47,783 bases of DNA from an uncultured Saprospiraceae bacterium. Lineage in GTDB: Bacteria; Bacteroidota; Bacteroidia; Chitinophagales; Saprospiraceae. The stretch lies in contig CALLVC010000265.1 of the NCBI GenBank assembly GCA_938010785.1, forward strand, positions 1 through 47,783, read 5' to 3'. The notes under the pieces are model-generated. The model was not told the origin of the DNA and ran no database searches. It worked only from the letters and a program-made list of their open reading frames with translations. This document shows, in pieces, positions 29,199 to 38,629 of the stretch (the first letter of the stretch is position 1; every line of letters starts with the position of its first letter). Position numbers and translations under genes: made by a program.

Positions 29199-31463
29199 AT
29201 GGAACTTACATACTACTTAAGCATACTATGGAGAAGAAAATGGCTAATTTTGTTGTCTGCAATCCTTGCAGGTGTTTTAGCCTATTATATAGTTTCCCTT
29301 AAGCCCCCAATTTACAAATCTGAGACTATCCTTTCTACTGGAGTAATTGACCCAACGGGTATCAATCCAGGAAAAGACAACCCTTTCATTCAGCAATTAC
29401 ATATTAAAATGAGTTTTAATAACTTAATACAATACGTGACTTCGCGTAGTTGTATTAATTTGTTGACCTTTCATTTGTTAAATCATGATTTAGAACCAGA
29501 CGAATTTGGAGATGGGCCATTTAGAGCACCTGAGGTTTTATCTAGTTATAACGAGGCATCTATAGATACCTTAAGTAACCTATTAGCAGTAAAACTGGAA
29601 CAATTAAAACCAGAATTTGAGCGACCAGAGGATGAACTATTCTTCAATAAGATAGCTAAAGATTATAAATATGATTATGAAAAGTTGAAACAAGACCATC
29701 TTCAAATTCAACGAATGGGGGAGACGGATTATGTAAAAATATCTTTTACTTCAGAAAATGCAGAATTATCTGCTTTTGCAGCTAGCAAATTTAGTAAATC
29801 TGTGATTGATTATTTTGAGTCAAAAAGAAATAGTGAAACAGATGAGGCCTTAGCCTATTTAAGCACAACTGCCCAAGCTAAAAAAGATAAACTAGACAAT
29901 AAGCAAAACGATTTAAAATCCTATAATTCAGGTAATCAATTGGTTGATTTGGTTTCTCAAAGAGAAGCTACGGTTAATCAGATTAGAGATTTAGAACAGC
30001 AAAAAAGTAATGCCCAAGCAGCTATAAACGCTAATGAGGCCACCATAAAAGATTTGGAGAAATTGATGAAAAAACCAAATTTGATGGATGAGGAGCCCGC
30101 CAAATTGGATGAAAATGATGCGGATAATTATGCAATTATTCAACTAAATAGAAAAATTGTCAATCGAAAGGAACTAGTTGCTATGTACACCAATAATTTA
30201 ATTGATGGTATTGGCAATAAACGAAAAAATGAATCATCTCTACGTTTGGTTAAAAAGCAATTAAATGAGGATATGAAGGCCTTGTCGAGATTGCAAAAGG
30301 AAAAAGTGGAGGAGAAAGTGGAAACTGAAGATGATACCAGAGAAAACGGGCTCTTTGATAGACATCTTTCTGCTACGATTGACCTCACCAACGCCAAAGA
30401 AGAAATGGCCATTATAGAGGAGAAATTAATCGAATTAAGGGCTAGGTCAAATAGTTTTGTATCAAATCAGGCTTATGTAACAAATCTTGAAAGAGAGATT
30501 AATATTGCCAAGGAGGATTATGAAATGGTCGTTAGAAAATTAGAGTTAGAACGATTAGAAACCAAAAGCTTAGATAGTCCTTTTACCATCATTGAACATG
30601 CCCAAATACCAGAAGAAGCGGAGTCTGATAAGAAAATATTATTTACGGCATTCTCAGGTGTGGTAGGTGCTTCAATGGCAACTTTCTTTATTTTTCTATT
30701 GGCCTTTTTGGATAATACAATGCATTCTCCCAATCAGTTTAAGGCTTTTACCGGTTTATCGCTTATTGGAAGTGTCATAAAAATTAATCATAAGAAACTC
30801 AATTTGCAAGAATTATTTGCAGGGGAAACTAAGGATAAAGTCATGGAAAGATTCAAAGAATTAATTCGTGATTTGAGGTTTAATCTGGAGAAAATCAAAG
30901 GAGGGAATATCTTCTTGGTAACTAGTCCAAGAGAAGATGAAGGAAAATCTTTTTTGATTACGATTTTGGCACATTCACTTTTATTAAAGCAAAAAAAAGT
31001 ATTGGTAATTGATACCAATTTTAAAAGAAATACACTTTCTACTTGGGCGGATAAAGCACTACCAGCGAGTTATGGACTCCATCAATTATTAGTAGATGCT
31101 AAGTTGACTGAACATTTTGCGGTAACAAGTATTAAGTCACCATTTAACAATACACCGATTGAATCAATTAGTAATTCTGGTAGGTCTCAATCTCCGCTAG
31201 AAGGACTGAATGAAGAAGAATTTCAATTGTTTTTAAGAAGATTATCAGAAAAATACGACTTTATTTTCATGGAGGGGGCAGCTTTAAATGAATATGCTGA
31301 TACCAAGGAGTTGATAGATTTTAGTGACAATGTGTTGGCTATTTTTAGCTCAGATTCAACCATGAGACAAGCAGATAAAGACTCCTTAGCCTTTTTAAAT
31401 GCTTTAGGAGATAAGTTTGGTGGTTCGATTTTAAATCGAATTAACCGAAAAAATATGGGATAA
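29199..31463 (+). CDS. Polysaccharide co-polymerase (Wzz/GumC-like) with degenerate BY-kinase-like C-terminal domain
   Basis: N-terminal Wzz TM region (LSILWRRKWLILLSAILAGVLAYYIVSLKPPIYKSE); coiled coil; C-terminal TSPREDEGKSFLITILAHSLLLKQKKVLVIDTNFKRNTLS. Confidence 0.85.
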   Translation: MELTYYLSILWRRKWLILLSAILAGVLAYYIVSLKPPIYKSETILSTGVIDPTGINPGKDNPFIQQLHIKMSFNNLIQYVTSRSCINLLTFHLLNHDLEPDEFGDGPFRAPEVLSSYNEASIDTLSNLLAVKLEQLKPEFERPEDELFFNKIAKDYKYDYEKLKQDHLQIQRMGETDYVKISFTSENAELSAFAASKFSKSVIDYFESKRNSETDEALAYLSTTAQAKKDKLDNKQNDLKSYNSGNQLVDLVSQREATVNQIRDLEQQKSNAQAAINANEATIKDLEKLMKKPNLMDEEPAKLDENDADNYAIIQLNRKIVNRKELVAMYTNNLIDGIGNKRKNESSLRLVKKQLNEDMKALSRLQKEKVEEKVETEDDTRENGLFDRHLSATIDLTNAKEEMAIIEEKLIELRARSNSFVSNQAYVTNLEREINIAKEDYEMVVRKLELERLETKSLDSPFTIIEHAQIPEEAESDKKILFTAFSGVVGASMATFFIFLLAFLDNTMHSPNQFKAFTGLSLIGSVIKINHKKLNLQELFAGETKDKVMERFKELIRDLRFNLEKIKGGNIFLVTSPREDEGKSFLITILAHSLLLKQKKVLVIDTNFKRNTLSTWADKALPASYGLHQLLVDAKLTEHFAVTSIKSPFNNTPIESISNSGRSQSPLEGLNEEEFQLFLRRLSEKYDFIFMEGAALNEYADTKELIDFSDNVLAIFSSDSTMRQADKDSLAFLNALGDKFGGSILNRINRKNMG

Positions 31464-31526
31464 TTCGGTAAGTTATTTCAGTTATTAAAATAAATTTATA
31501 GCCGAATCATCTTAACAAACACAGCG

Positions 31527-32918
31527 ATGCAAAAAGACAACACTAAAAGTTACTGGTTAATTTCCGGTCTCTATGCCTTTTTTGAAAAAGGTGCCAACTA
31601 CCTGTTTGGGTTCGGTAGTGTATTTATATTATATCGAGTTTTGGAAGTATCTGAAATGGGTATTTGGGTTTTATTTTTAACCATTTGTGCCTTTTTGGAA
31701 GTAACGAGAATGGGTTTGATTCAAAATGCGCTGGTTAAATTTTTATCTTCAGAGGACAAAGCGCTGCATGGAGAAATTAATACTGCTTCGTTATTTTTAA
31801 ATTTTGTCTTAACCGCACTTTTCGCTTGTTTTTTGTATCTTTTAGCTCCCTTTTGTGGATACATATTTGAAAGTCCCTCCATCATTCCCCTTTTGCATAT
31901 TTATGCTTTGACTACCTTGGTTTTAACACCAATGTATCAATCAAATTTCATACTCCAAGCCAATTTATCATTTAAAGGTATTTTTCTGAGTAATACTATT
32001 CGACAGGGGCCATTTTTTCTATTCCTGTTGTACTTGTATCTTTCAGATTCGCCAATAGCATTATTGCAATTAGCTCAATTTCAAGTCTTTACAGCTTGTT
32101 TAGGGAGTGCAGTAGCCGTTTATCATGCATGGCCTTATTTAAATTTTGCTAAAAAAGCGAAATGGGATTGGGTTAAAAAATTGGTGAATTTTGGCAAATA
32201 TGCAGTATCTACTAACTTAAGTATCATGCTCTATAAAAGTATGGATAAAATGATGCTGGGTGGCTTGATTTCAACTGCTTCTGTGGGTATTTATGATTTA
32301 GCGATTCGAATAACGAATTTAATGGAAGTACCAACATTTTCTGCCGCCGCAGTTGTTTTTCCTCAAAGTGCCAGAGAGATGGTCAATAATGGGAAAACGG
32401 GCGTGAAGAAAATGTATGAACAATCCGTAGGTGCGATATTAGGATTACTATTACCGATTATTTTGTTTGTAGAATTATTTCCCGAAATCATTATTTTAAT
32501 AATTGCGGGAGAAGAATATTTACCTGCAGTACCGCTATTGAGATTAACCATTTTATTCGGACTGTTTTTACCATTTGGAAGTCAAATGGGAACGGTTTTA
32601 GAATCGATTGGAAAGCCTCATATTAATTTTTATTGTACTGTATTTGGGTTTATCCTAAATGTCATTTTTAACTATTTATTTATTAGTTGGATGGGGATAA
32701 TGGGCGCCGCATATGGAACGCTGTTGACTTATTTTATCACATTTATCATTACCCAAGTGATTTTATATAAAATATTGAATGTCAGAACATTAAATGTATT
32801 TAAATACATTTGGGAATTTTATCAAAAAGGATTTGCATTAGCAAAAGATAAATTTAATTATTTTTTTCAAAAACCCAATATTGCCGCTGATATCCCCCCT
32901 AACCAAGGCAAGCATTGA
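31527..32918 (+). CDS. Polysaccharide flippase (Wzx/MATE-like)
   Basis: Multi-TM protein; KYAVSTNLSIMLYKSMDKMMLGGLISTASVGIYDLAIRI typical of oligosaccharide flippases. Confidence 0.85.
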   Translation: MQKDNTKSYWLISGLYAFFEKGANYLFGFGSVFILYRVLEVSEMGIWVLFLTICAFLEVTRMGLIQNALVKFLSSEDKALHGEINTASLFLNFVLTALFACFLYLLAPFCGYIFESPSIIPLLHIYALTTLVLTPMYQSNFILQANLSFKGIFLSNTIRQGPFFLFLLYLYLSDSPIALLQLAQFQVFTACLGSAVAVYHAWPYLNFAKKAKWDWVKKLVNFGKYAVSTNLSIMLYKSMDKMMLGGLISTASVGIYDLAIRITNLMEVPTFSAAAVVFPQSAREMVNNGKTGVKKMYEQSVGAILGLLLPIILFVELFPEIIILIIAGEEYLPAVPLLRLTILFGLFLPFGSQMGTVLESIGKPHINFYCTVFGFILNVIFNYLFISWMGIMGAAYGTLLTYFITFIITQVILYKILNVRTLNVFKYIWEFYQKGFALAKDKFNYFFQKPNIAADIPPNQGKH

Positions 32919-32985
32919 TATTAAAGTAAATCTGAAAGGAGCTGAATTCTGATTGATTAATCTTATGCTTTTTTGGTAGTGAAAT

Positions 32986-33097
32986 TCAGAAATCATATAT
33001 CAGAAATCATAGATCATACCTCTGTATAATTAGAATTTCTGAGCCTTATCACACAGATTTATGATGTAAAATTTATGATGTATGATTTATGATTTTT
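32986..33097. repeat. Two period-7 tandem arrays in inverted orientation
   Basis: tcagaaa-tcatata-tcagaaa-tcataga-tcata (32986-33018) and tttatga-tgtaaaa-tttatga-tgtatga-tttatga (33058-33092). Confidence 0.75.
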
Positions 33098-33200
33098 AAG
33101 CCAAGTTCTAAAAGATTTAAATCATTATATCAGATAATTTCTGTATTACCAATTCCCCCTGAATCCCCCAGATTCATATTAATAAATTTAAAAAAGAGTT

Positions 33201-34109
33201 ATGGGGAGGATTAACCAAGTTTTTAGGCGAATGTGTAATCTAGCAGCAACGCCGTTTGTGAAAGTTGGATTTTTAGGTAAAGTATTGGATGTTTTTTATC
33301 AAGAATACCAATACAATAAAATTTTAGCTACACAACAAAGCGTTCATCGAAAGTTGAAGGGTAATTTCAAAGAGGCTGAGGTAAAGTATGGCCCTTTCCA
33401 AGGGTTAAAATATCCAGAATTAGCTGGGTTTGGAAGTGAGCTGTATCCTAAATTATTAGGCTGTTATGAAGTAGAATTGTTTGATTGGGTGGAACGAATT
33501 CGTCCCAATAATTATGATAAAATTGTAAATATTGGTTGTGCAGAAGGGTATTATGCGGTAGGCTTAGGATTGATGTTTGAAAATTCATTAATTTATGCTT
33601 ACGATTTAGCCGAAAGGGCTCGAGAATTATGTACCGCGATGGGAAAAGAAAATGACATTTCGAATAGGTTAAATGTTTTTAGTAAATGTACGACCAATAC
33701 CTTAAAGAAATTAGATTTTGGAGAACGCTCCTTAATTGTTTGTGATTGTGAAGGCTTTGAAATGGAGTTATTCAAATCAGAAGTAATGGACAATATCAAA
33801 AATTGTGATATCCTAATTGAATTACATGATTTTATCAATCCAGATATTTCTAATAAAATGTTACCTCTTTTTGAAGAGACCCATAATCTAGTCATTTATA
33901 GGAGTATGGATGATGAATTGAAAATAATTCAGTTAAGTGAAAAATATAAGGAATTGCAGAAATTAACTCAATTCGAAAAGAAAATCGCTTTAGGTGAATT
34001 AAGACCAACCACGATGGAGTGGGCTTTTTTAACGCCTAAAAAGGCAATTTCTATTTCCGTTCCAAAAAGAAAGGAAAAAGAGGTGAATTTTATCGAAAAA
34101 GTTGGATAA
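33201..34109 (+). CDS. FkbM-like SAM-dependent methyltransferase
   Basis: YDKIVNIGCAEGYYAVGLGLMF (SAM motif I), SLIVCDCEGFEMELF, CDILIELHDF. Confidence 0.75.
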   Translation: MGRINQVFRRMCNLAATPFVKVGFLGKVLDVFYQEYQYNKILATQQSVHRKLKGNFKEAEVKYGPFQGLKYPELAGFGSELYPKLLGCYEVELFDWVERIRPNNYDKIVNIGCAEGYYAVGLGLMFENSLIYAYDLAERARELCTAMGKENDISNRLNVFSKCTTNTLKKLDFGERSLIVCDCEGFEMELFKSEVMDNIKNCDILIELHDFINPDISNKMLPLFEETHNLVIYRSMDDELKIIQLSEKYKELQKLTQFEKKIALGELRPTTMEWAFLTPKKAISISVPKRKEKEVNFIEKVG

Positions 34110-34136
34110 TAGTCTAAAATTATTAATAAGTAAACT

Positions 34137-34904
34137 ATGACAGAATCTTTATTATTGGAAGGCTTAAATTATGCAGAACAAAATTTTCTGGATGAAAATG
34201 CGGACCATTTAAAAGTAGACAAACGATTGGTTCGCAGCCTTTTAGATTTAGATGGTAAGCGAATCATGGACTTTGGTTGTGGCATGGGCGGTATGACCCT
34301 GTGGTATGCTAAGAACTGGGATTGTGAAGTGCATGGAGTGGATATTGATGGTCATCATATCCAAGTGGCCAACCAAATTAAAGCTAAGCACAATGTGCAA
34401 AATGTCCATTTTGCAAAGCGAAATGTAATTGAAGACCCATTAGATGGTAAGTTTGATTTTGTATTTTTAAATGATGTGGTAGAGCACATTCCTTTAGATA
34501 TTTTGCAAAATATTTTTCTCCAATTGGAAAAGATATTAGCTCCAGATGGGAAGATATTTGTCTCTTATCCACCTTGGAAAAGTCCATACGCATCCCATTT
34601 GAATCATGTAATTAAAATTCCTTGGTGTCAATTTTTACCAAAGTCGACTTTAGACGGTTTGATTGAGAAAAATAACCACCCAATCGTAGGAGAATTAGAA
34701 AGTGATTTAAGAGAAGCTTATGATGGACTGAATCATATGACACATGACAAAATTTCTAAGATTGTTGCAAACACCAGCTTAAAACAAGTCTATCGAAAAA
34801 GTCATTGCATACTAAATAGATTGCCTTTATTAGAAAGTGTTCCATTTAGAATATTTCCATTAAACTACCTGATTACCAAAGAATTCCTGATGGTCGGGAA
34901 ATAG
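34137..34904 (+). CDS. Class I SAM-dependent methyltransferase
   Basis: KRIMDFGCGMGGMTLWYAKNWDCEVHGVDIDGHHIQVANQ; FDFVFLNDVVEHIP. Confidence 0.88.
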   Translation: MTESLLLEGLNYAEQNFLDENADHLKVDKRLVRSLLDLDGKRIMDFGCGMGGMTLWYAKNWDCEVHGVDIDGHHIQVANQIKAKHNVQNVHFAKRNVIEDPLDGKFDFVFLNDVVEHIPLDILQNIFLQLEKILAPDGKIFVSYPPWKSPYASHLNHVIKIPWCQFLPKSTLDGLIEKNNHPIVGELESDLREAYDGLNHMTHDKISKIVANTSLKQVYRKSHCILNRLPLLESVPFRIFPLNYLITKEFLMVGK

Positions 34905-34972
34905 TTGTAAGTGGTTAGTGGTGAGTTGTAAATTTGGCTCAATACTGACCACTAACCACTGACCACTAACAA
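34904..34972. repeat. Paired period-7 tandem arrays in inverted orientation
   Basis: gttgtaa-gtggtta-gtggtga-gttgtaa (34904-34931) and ctgacca-ctaacca-ctgacca-ctaacaa (34945-34972), filling the gap between two genes. Confidence 0.85.
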
Positions 34973-34980
34973 CTTAAAAA

Positions 34981-36186
34981 ATGAGAGATTACGATATCAT
35001 ACTTTATACCTTGTTTCCGACAGATAACATCTATTCGTCGGTATCGCTATCTATGGCAAAGGAATTTGCAAAAAACAATCGAGTTTTTTATGTGAACAAG
35101 CCTTATTCCGTCAAAGATTTTGTTGCCAATTTGAATAATAAGAAGGTCAGAGAACGAGCACCAAAGTTATTAACCAATCAGATACAGTATGAAACAATAG
35201 AGAAAATTCCTCAAAATTTTGTGGCTGCCACACCGACTTTGTCTTTGCCAATTAACTGGTTACCAGTAGGAAAAACCTATAATTATTTGCAGGATTACAA
35301 TCGGAGTGTGGTGCTAAAAACCGTTAAGAAATTCATCAAGGATTATAAAATAAAAAAATATATTTATCTCAATTGCTACAATCCATATGGAGCGGCGGTT
35401 TTGCCAAAATCTTATGGAGCGGCTTTAAATGTTTATCAAAGTATCGATGACATTAGTCAAAATGATTACACCGTTAAGCATGGTTTAAATCTTGAGAATG
35501 AGGCGATTAAGCAAGCCGATGTAACATTGGTTACCTCCAAAGAATTGTGGAATTTAAAATCAAAAATATCTAAGGATACTTTTATTTTAAATAATGCGGT
35601 AGATAATACTGTATTCAAAAGAACTTTGACAGAGACCTTTCTTAAACCTAAAGAATTAGAAGGGAGAACAGGAAAAGTAGTGGGGTTCATTGGTAATTTA
35701 GATGAATTGAGGGTCAATTATCCGCTAATTAAAAAAGCAGCATTAGCACACTCGGATAAGACATTTCTATTCGTGGGGCCATTAAATAATACGGAATACT
35801 TAGAATTAGGATTACCAGATATTCCAAATATCATTTTTGCAGGTGGTAAAAATTTATATGAATTGCCGCAGTATCTCCAGCATATGGATTGCTGTTTGAT
35901 TCCTTTTTTATGTAACACCTTGACCAAAAGTATTTATCCTCTAAAAATTAACGAATATCTCTCAGGTGGGAAACCTGTCATTGCGACAAATTTTTCAGAG
36001 GATATTCAAAGTTTTAAAGACCAAATTTACTTGGCAGATTCAGATGATGCTTTTGTGAAATTGATTGACGAAGCCTTATCACCCCAAAGCGAACAGGCAA
36101 CAAAAGACAGAATTGCTTTAGCAGAATCGAATACCTGGACGGCTAGAATTAGTCAGTTTTGGGATATTATGACACCTTATCTTTAA
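34981..36186 (+). CDS. Glycosyltransferase (GT-B, group 1-like)
   Basis: VVGFIGNLDELRVNYPLIKKAALAHSDKTFLFVGPLNN... LIPFLCNTLTKSIYPLKINEYLSGGKPVIATNF. Confidence 0.85.
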   Translation: MRDYDIILYTLFPTDNIYSSVSLSMAKEFAKNNRVFYVNKPYSVKDFVANLNNKKVRERAPKLLTNQIQYETIEKIPQNFVAATPTLSLPINWLPVGKTYNYLQDYNRSVVLKTVKKFIKDYKIKKYIYLNCYNPYGAAVLPKSYGAALNVYQSIDDISQNDYTVKHGLNLENEAIKQADVTLVTSKELWNLKSKISKDTFILNNAVDNTVFKRTLTETFLKPKELEGRTGKVVGFIGNLDELRVNYPLIKKAALAHSDKTFLFVGPLNNTEYLELGLPDIPNIIFAGGKNLYELPQYLQHMDCCLIPFLCNTLTKSIYPLKINEYLSGGKPVIATNFSEDIQSFKDQIYLADSDDAFVKLIDEALSPQSEQATKDRIALAESNTWTARISQFWDIMTPYL

Positions 36187-36233
36187 ACAAACTATGGTGA
36201 AAACATAAAACATTGGCTTTCAATTTCAAATAT

Positions 36234-36268
36234 CGGTCAACCGTATACCGTATACCGTCAACCGTTTT
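36234..36268. repeat. Period-7 tandem repeat
   Basis: cggtcaa-ccgtata-ccgtata-ccgtcaa-ccgtttt. Confidence 0.85.
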
Positions 36269-36288
36269 AAAACCTAAAGACAAACATT

Positions 36289-37620
36289 GTGATACCAAAA
36301 ATTATACACTATTGTTGGTTTGGAACAAAGCAAATTCCAGAAGATTATCAAGGTTACATTGATGGTTGGAAAAAACTAATGCCTGATTATGAAATAATGC
36401 TTTGGAATGAGGCAAATAGTCCGATGCATTTACCTTATTTGCAAGCTACATTAAAGTATAAAAAATGGGCGAATCTCTCTAATTTCGTTCGAATCTATGC
36501 GCTTTATCATCACGGTGGTATTTATATGGATACGGATATGGAGGTGTTAAAATCCTTAGAGGAATTTCGACAATATGGAAGTTTTTTAGGACTTGAATTA
36601 GGAGAAAAAAATGATAAAGATATTATTGTAAATAATGCCATTTTTGGGGCAGAAAAAGGCCATCCCTTTATTGAAAAATGTATGGATTTTTATCTACAAC
36701 ATTTTGATGGTAGAGATACGGCTTTAGATTCTTCACCATATCTTGTAACTAGATTATTGAAGGAAACAGGAATGCATAAATATGGACGCCAAAATATTGG
36801 AGGCGTAGAATTATTTCCAAAAGAATATTTTTATCCATACCACATAACAGAAAAATTCACCCCAGAATGTGTTAAAGAGAATACTTATACTATCCATCAT
36901 TGGGGGTATTCGTGGGGTACAAAACCTTTTTCCTACAGATTGGAACATCTGAAAAAGGTAACAAAGGACAAAATATATAAGACCTTACCAGTTCATCAAA
37001 AAGGGTATTTAAAGCACGGAAAATTAGTACGGGATGTATTAAAAGGAGGAACGGTAAAAGCCGGCCCTTTTGAAGGGGTAAAATTACCTTTGTCAAAGGA
37101 ATATGAATCTGCCAAACTACCCTTAAAATTATCTGGAATTTATAAGGAAGAACTTCAATTGATTTTATATCAATTAACAAATAGGACCTATAAAACTATT
37201 TATTTCAATGGAGAACATCCTGAATATTTTACAAAAGGTCTAGCTAAATTATTTCCGAATGCGACCATCAAAGATTTGTCTGCTGAAAAGGACAATAGTT
37301 TGATGGTTAAAAATATCGGGGCCGATTCTTTATTGGTTACTAATAGTGCTTTAGCTAGTCAAATGGCTGAAGATATAACTAAAGTATCTAAAGGTGTAGA
37401 TATGGTTTTAGAATTTAGGTATCACTTGCCAGCTACCCAGAAGGAGCAGCTTAGTGAAGTCATAGGTGCTAATCAAGAACTATATTGTGTGCCAAGTAAA
37501 TTAAATTATCAATACGAACAAAACGCTTTTTTACAAAACTATCCTCTAAAGGAAATCGAAGCACATCTTAAAAAAGAGGTGACGGATGTACACGAATGGG
37601 TGGTGATAAAGAGCAAATAA
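36289..37620 (+). CDS. DXD-type glycosyltransferase (OCH1/capsular-like) fused to a degenerate FkbM-methyltransferase-like domain
   Basis: MIPKIIHYCWFGTKQIPEDYQGYIDGWKKLMPDYEIMLWNE...YALYHHGGIYMDTDMEVLKSL; the C-terminal about 200 aa resemble the 33201 product. GTG start. Confidence 0.82.
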   Translation: MIPKIIHYCWFGTKQIPEDYQGYIDGWKKLMPDYEIMLWNEANSPMHLPYLQATLKYKKWANLSNFVRIYALYHHGGIYMDTDMEVLKSLEEFRQYGSFLGLELGEKNDKDIIVNNAIFGAEKGHPFIEKCMDFYLQHFDGRDTALDSSPYLVTRLLKETGMHKYGRQNIGGVELFPKEYFYPYHITEKFTPECVKENTYTIHHWGYSWGTKPFSYRLEHLKKVTKDKIYKTLPVHQKGYLKHGKLVRDVLKGGTVKAGPFEGVKLPLSKEYESAKLPLKLSGIYKEELQLILYQLTNRTYKTIYFNGEHPEYFTKGLAKLFPNATIKDLSAEKDNSLMVKNIGADSLLVTNSALASQMAEDITKVSKGVDMVLEFRYHLPATQKEQLSEVIGANQELYCVPSKLNYQYEQNAFLQNYPLKEIEAHLKKEVTDVHEWVVIKSK

Positions 37621-37633
37621 TTAAAAACAGCTT

Positions 37634-37753
37634 ATGAACAATAGATTCAAAGATGTAAAATTGACTTCAAAAGACCGCTTAATAGAATTTTTAGGAAATG
37701 CTTTTGCGATTCTTCTTTTATTAGCTTTCTTTTTAAAAATAGTAATATTTTAA
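37634..37753 (+). CDS. Small single-TM protein, MNNRFKDVKLTSKDRLIEFLGNAFAILLLLAFFLKIVIF
   Basis: 39-aa ORF filling the gap between two glycosyltransferase genes; TAA ends 1 nt before the next ATG; not in the supplied track. Confidence 0.5.
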   Translation: MNNRFKDVKLTSKDRLIEFLGNAFAILLLLAFFLKIVIF

Positions 37754-37754
37754 A

Positions 37755-38600
37755 ATGATGAATAGATTTTCAACACCAGATTGGGTAAAAAGACATTATT
37801 TTGATTTTCGAAATTATGATACCGTTTCATCGACCCAAATTGAAAAAATCAAAAATGGATTGGCCAAATTTAAGGTGTTTAATCCTGTTGCTTCTATAGT
37901 CATACCAGCCTATAACGAAGAAGAGAATTTATTAAGCACTTTGTCTTCTTTTGCTGATATTCAACCTGAGGTGCCAACAGAATTATTAATTGTCAACAAT
38001 AATTCCAATGACCGGACACAAGAAATTCTAGACCGATGTGGCGTAAATTCCATTTTTCAACCAAAACAAGGTAGAACCTACGCACGTCAACTAGGATTGG
38101 AAACAGCCAGAGGAGAGATTTTGTTAAGTGCAGACGCAGATAGTATTTATCCTGCTGATTGGGGAAATTTATTTGTAAAAACTTTATTGAAAAACGAAGA
38201 TGTAGCGGTAGTTTATGGCAGATATTCTTTCATTCCAAGTAAAAGCATTAATCGTTTTGGATTGGCCTTTCATGAGCTCGGTGGAGAGATTATGTTTGAT
38301 AGAAGAAAGGGCTTGGATTTATGTATCAATGCAGTTGGATTTAATACTGGGTTTAGAAAAGCGCAGGCTTTAGCTGTAGGCGGATATGACCCTGAAAAGT
38401 TAGAATTTGAAAATCAAAGAAGTGAAGATGGCTGGTTGGCACAAAGTCTATATAAAAAATTCGGTAATATCTTACTTGTAAAATCACCTAATCGGGTATG
38501 GACAAGTGATAGGAGATTATTAGAAGAAGGGAGTTTAGCAAAAGCTTCCGTGAATAGAGTTATCAGATATTTAAATGGAACAAATTTAGCCAATACCTAG
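37755..38600 (+). CDS. Family 2 glycosyltransferase
   Basis: ASIVIPAYNEEENLLSTLSSFADIQPEVPTELLIVNNNSNDRTQEIL; ARGEILLSADADSIYPADW. Confidence 0.9.
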   Translation: MMNRFSTPDWVKRHYFDFRNYDTVSSTQIEKIKNGLAKFKVFNPVASIVIPAYNEEENLLSTLSSFADIQPEVPTELLIVNNNSNDRTQEILDRCGVNSIFQPKQGRTYARQLGLETARGEILLSADADSIYPADWGNLFVKTLLKNEDVAVVYGRYSFIPSKSINRFGLAFHELGGEIMFDRRKGLDLCINAVGFNTGFRKAQALAVGGYDPEKLEFENQRSEDGWLAQSLYKKFGNILLVKSPNRVWTSDRRLLEEGSLAKASVNRVIRYLNGTNLANT

Positions 38601-38629
38601 AAGCTAACATAAACAAGAAAGAACAAACT

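Noticed and set aside
30140-31018. Minus-strand ORFs 30140, 30518 and 30788
   Set aside because: Antisense inside the Wzz-like gene.
32986-33097. CRISPR array
   Set aside because: The repeats are heptamers with no spacers, and no cas genes are present.
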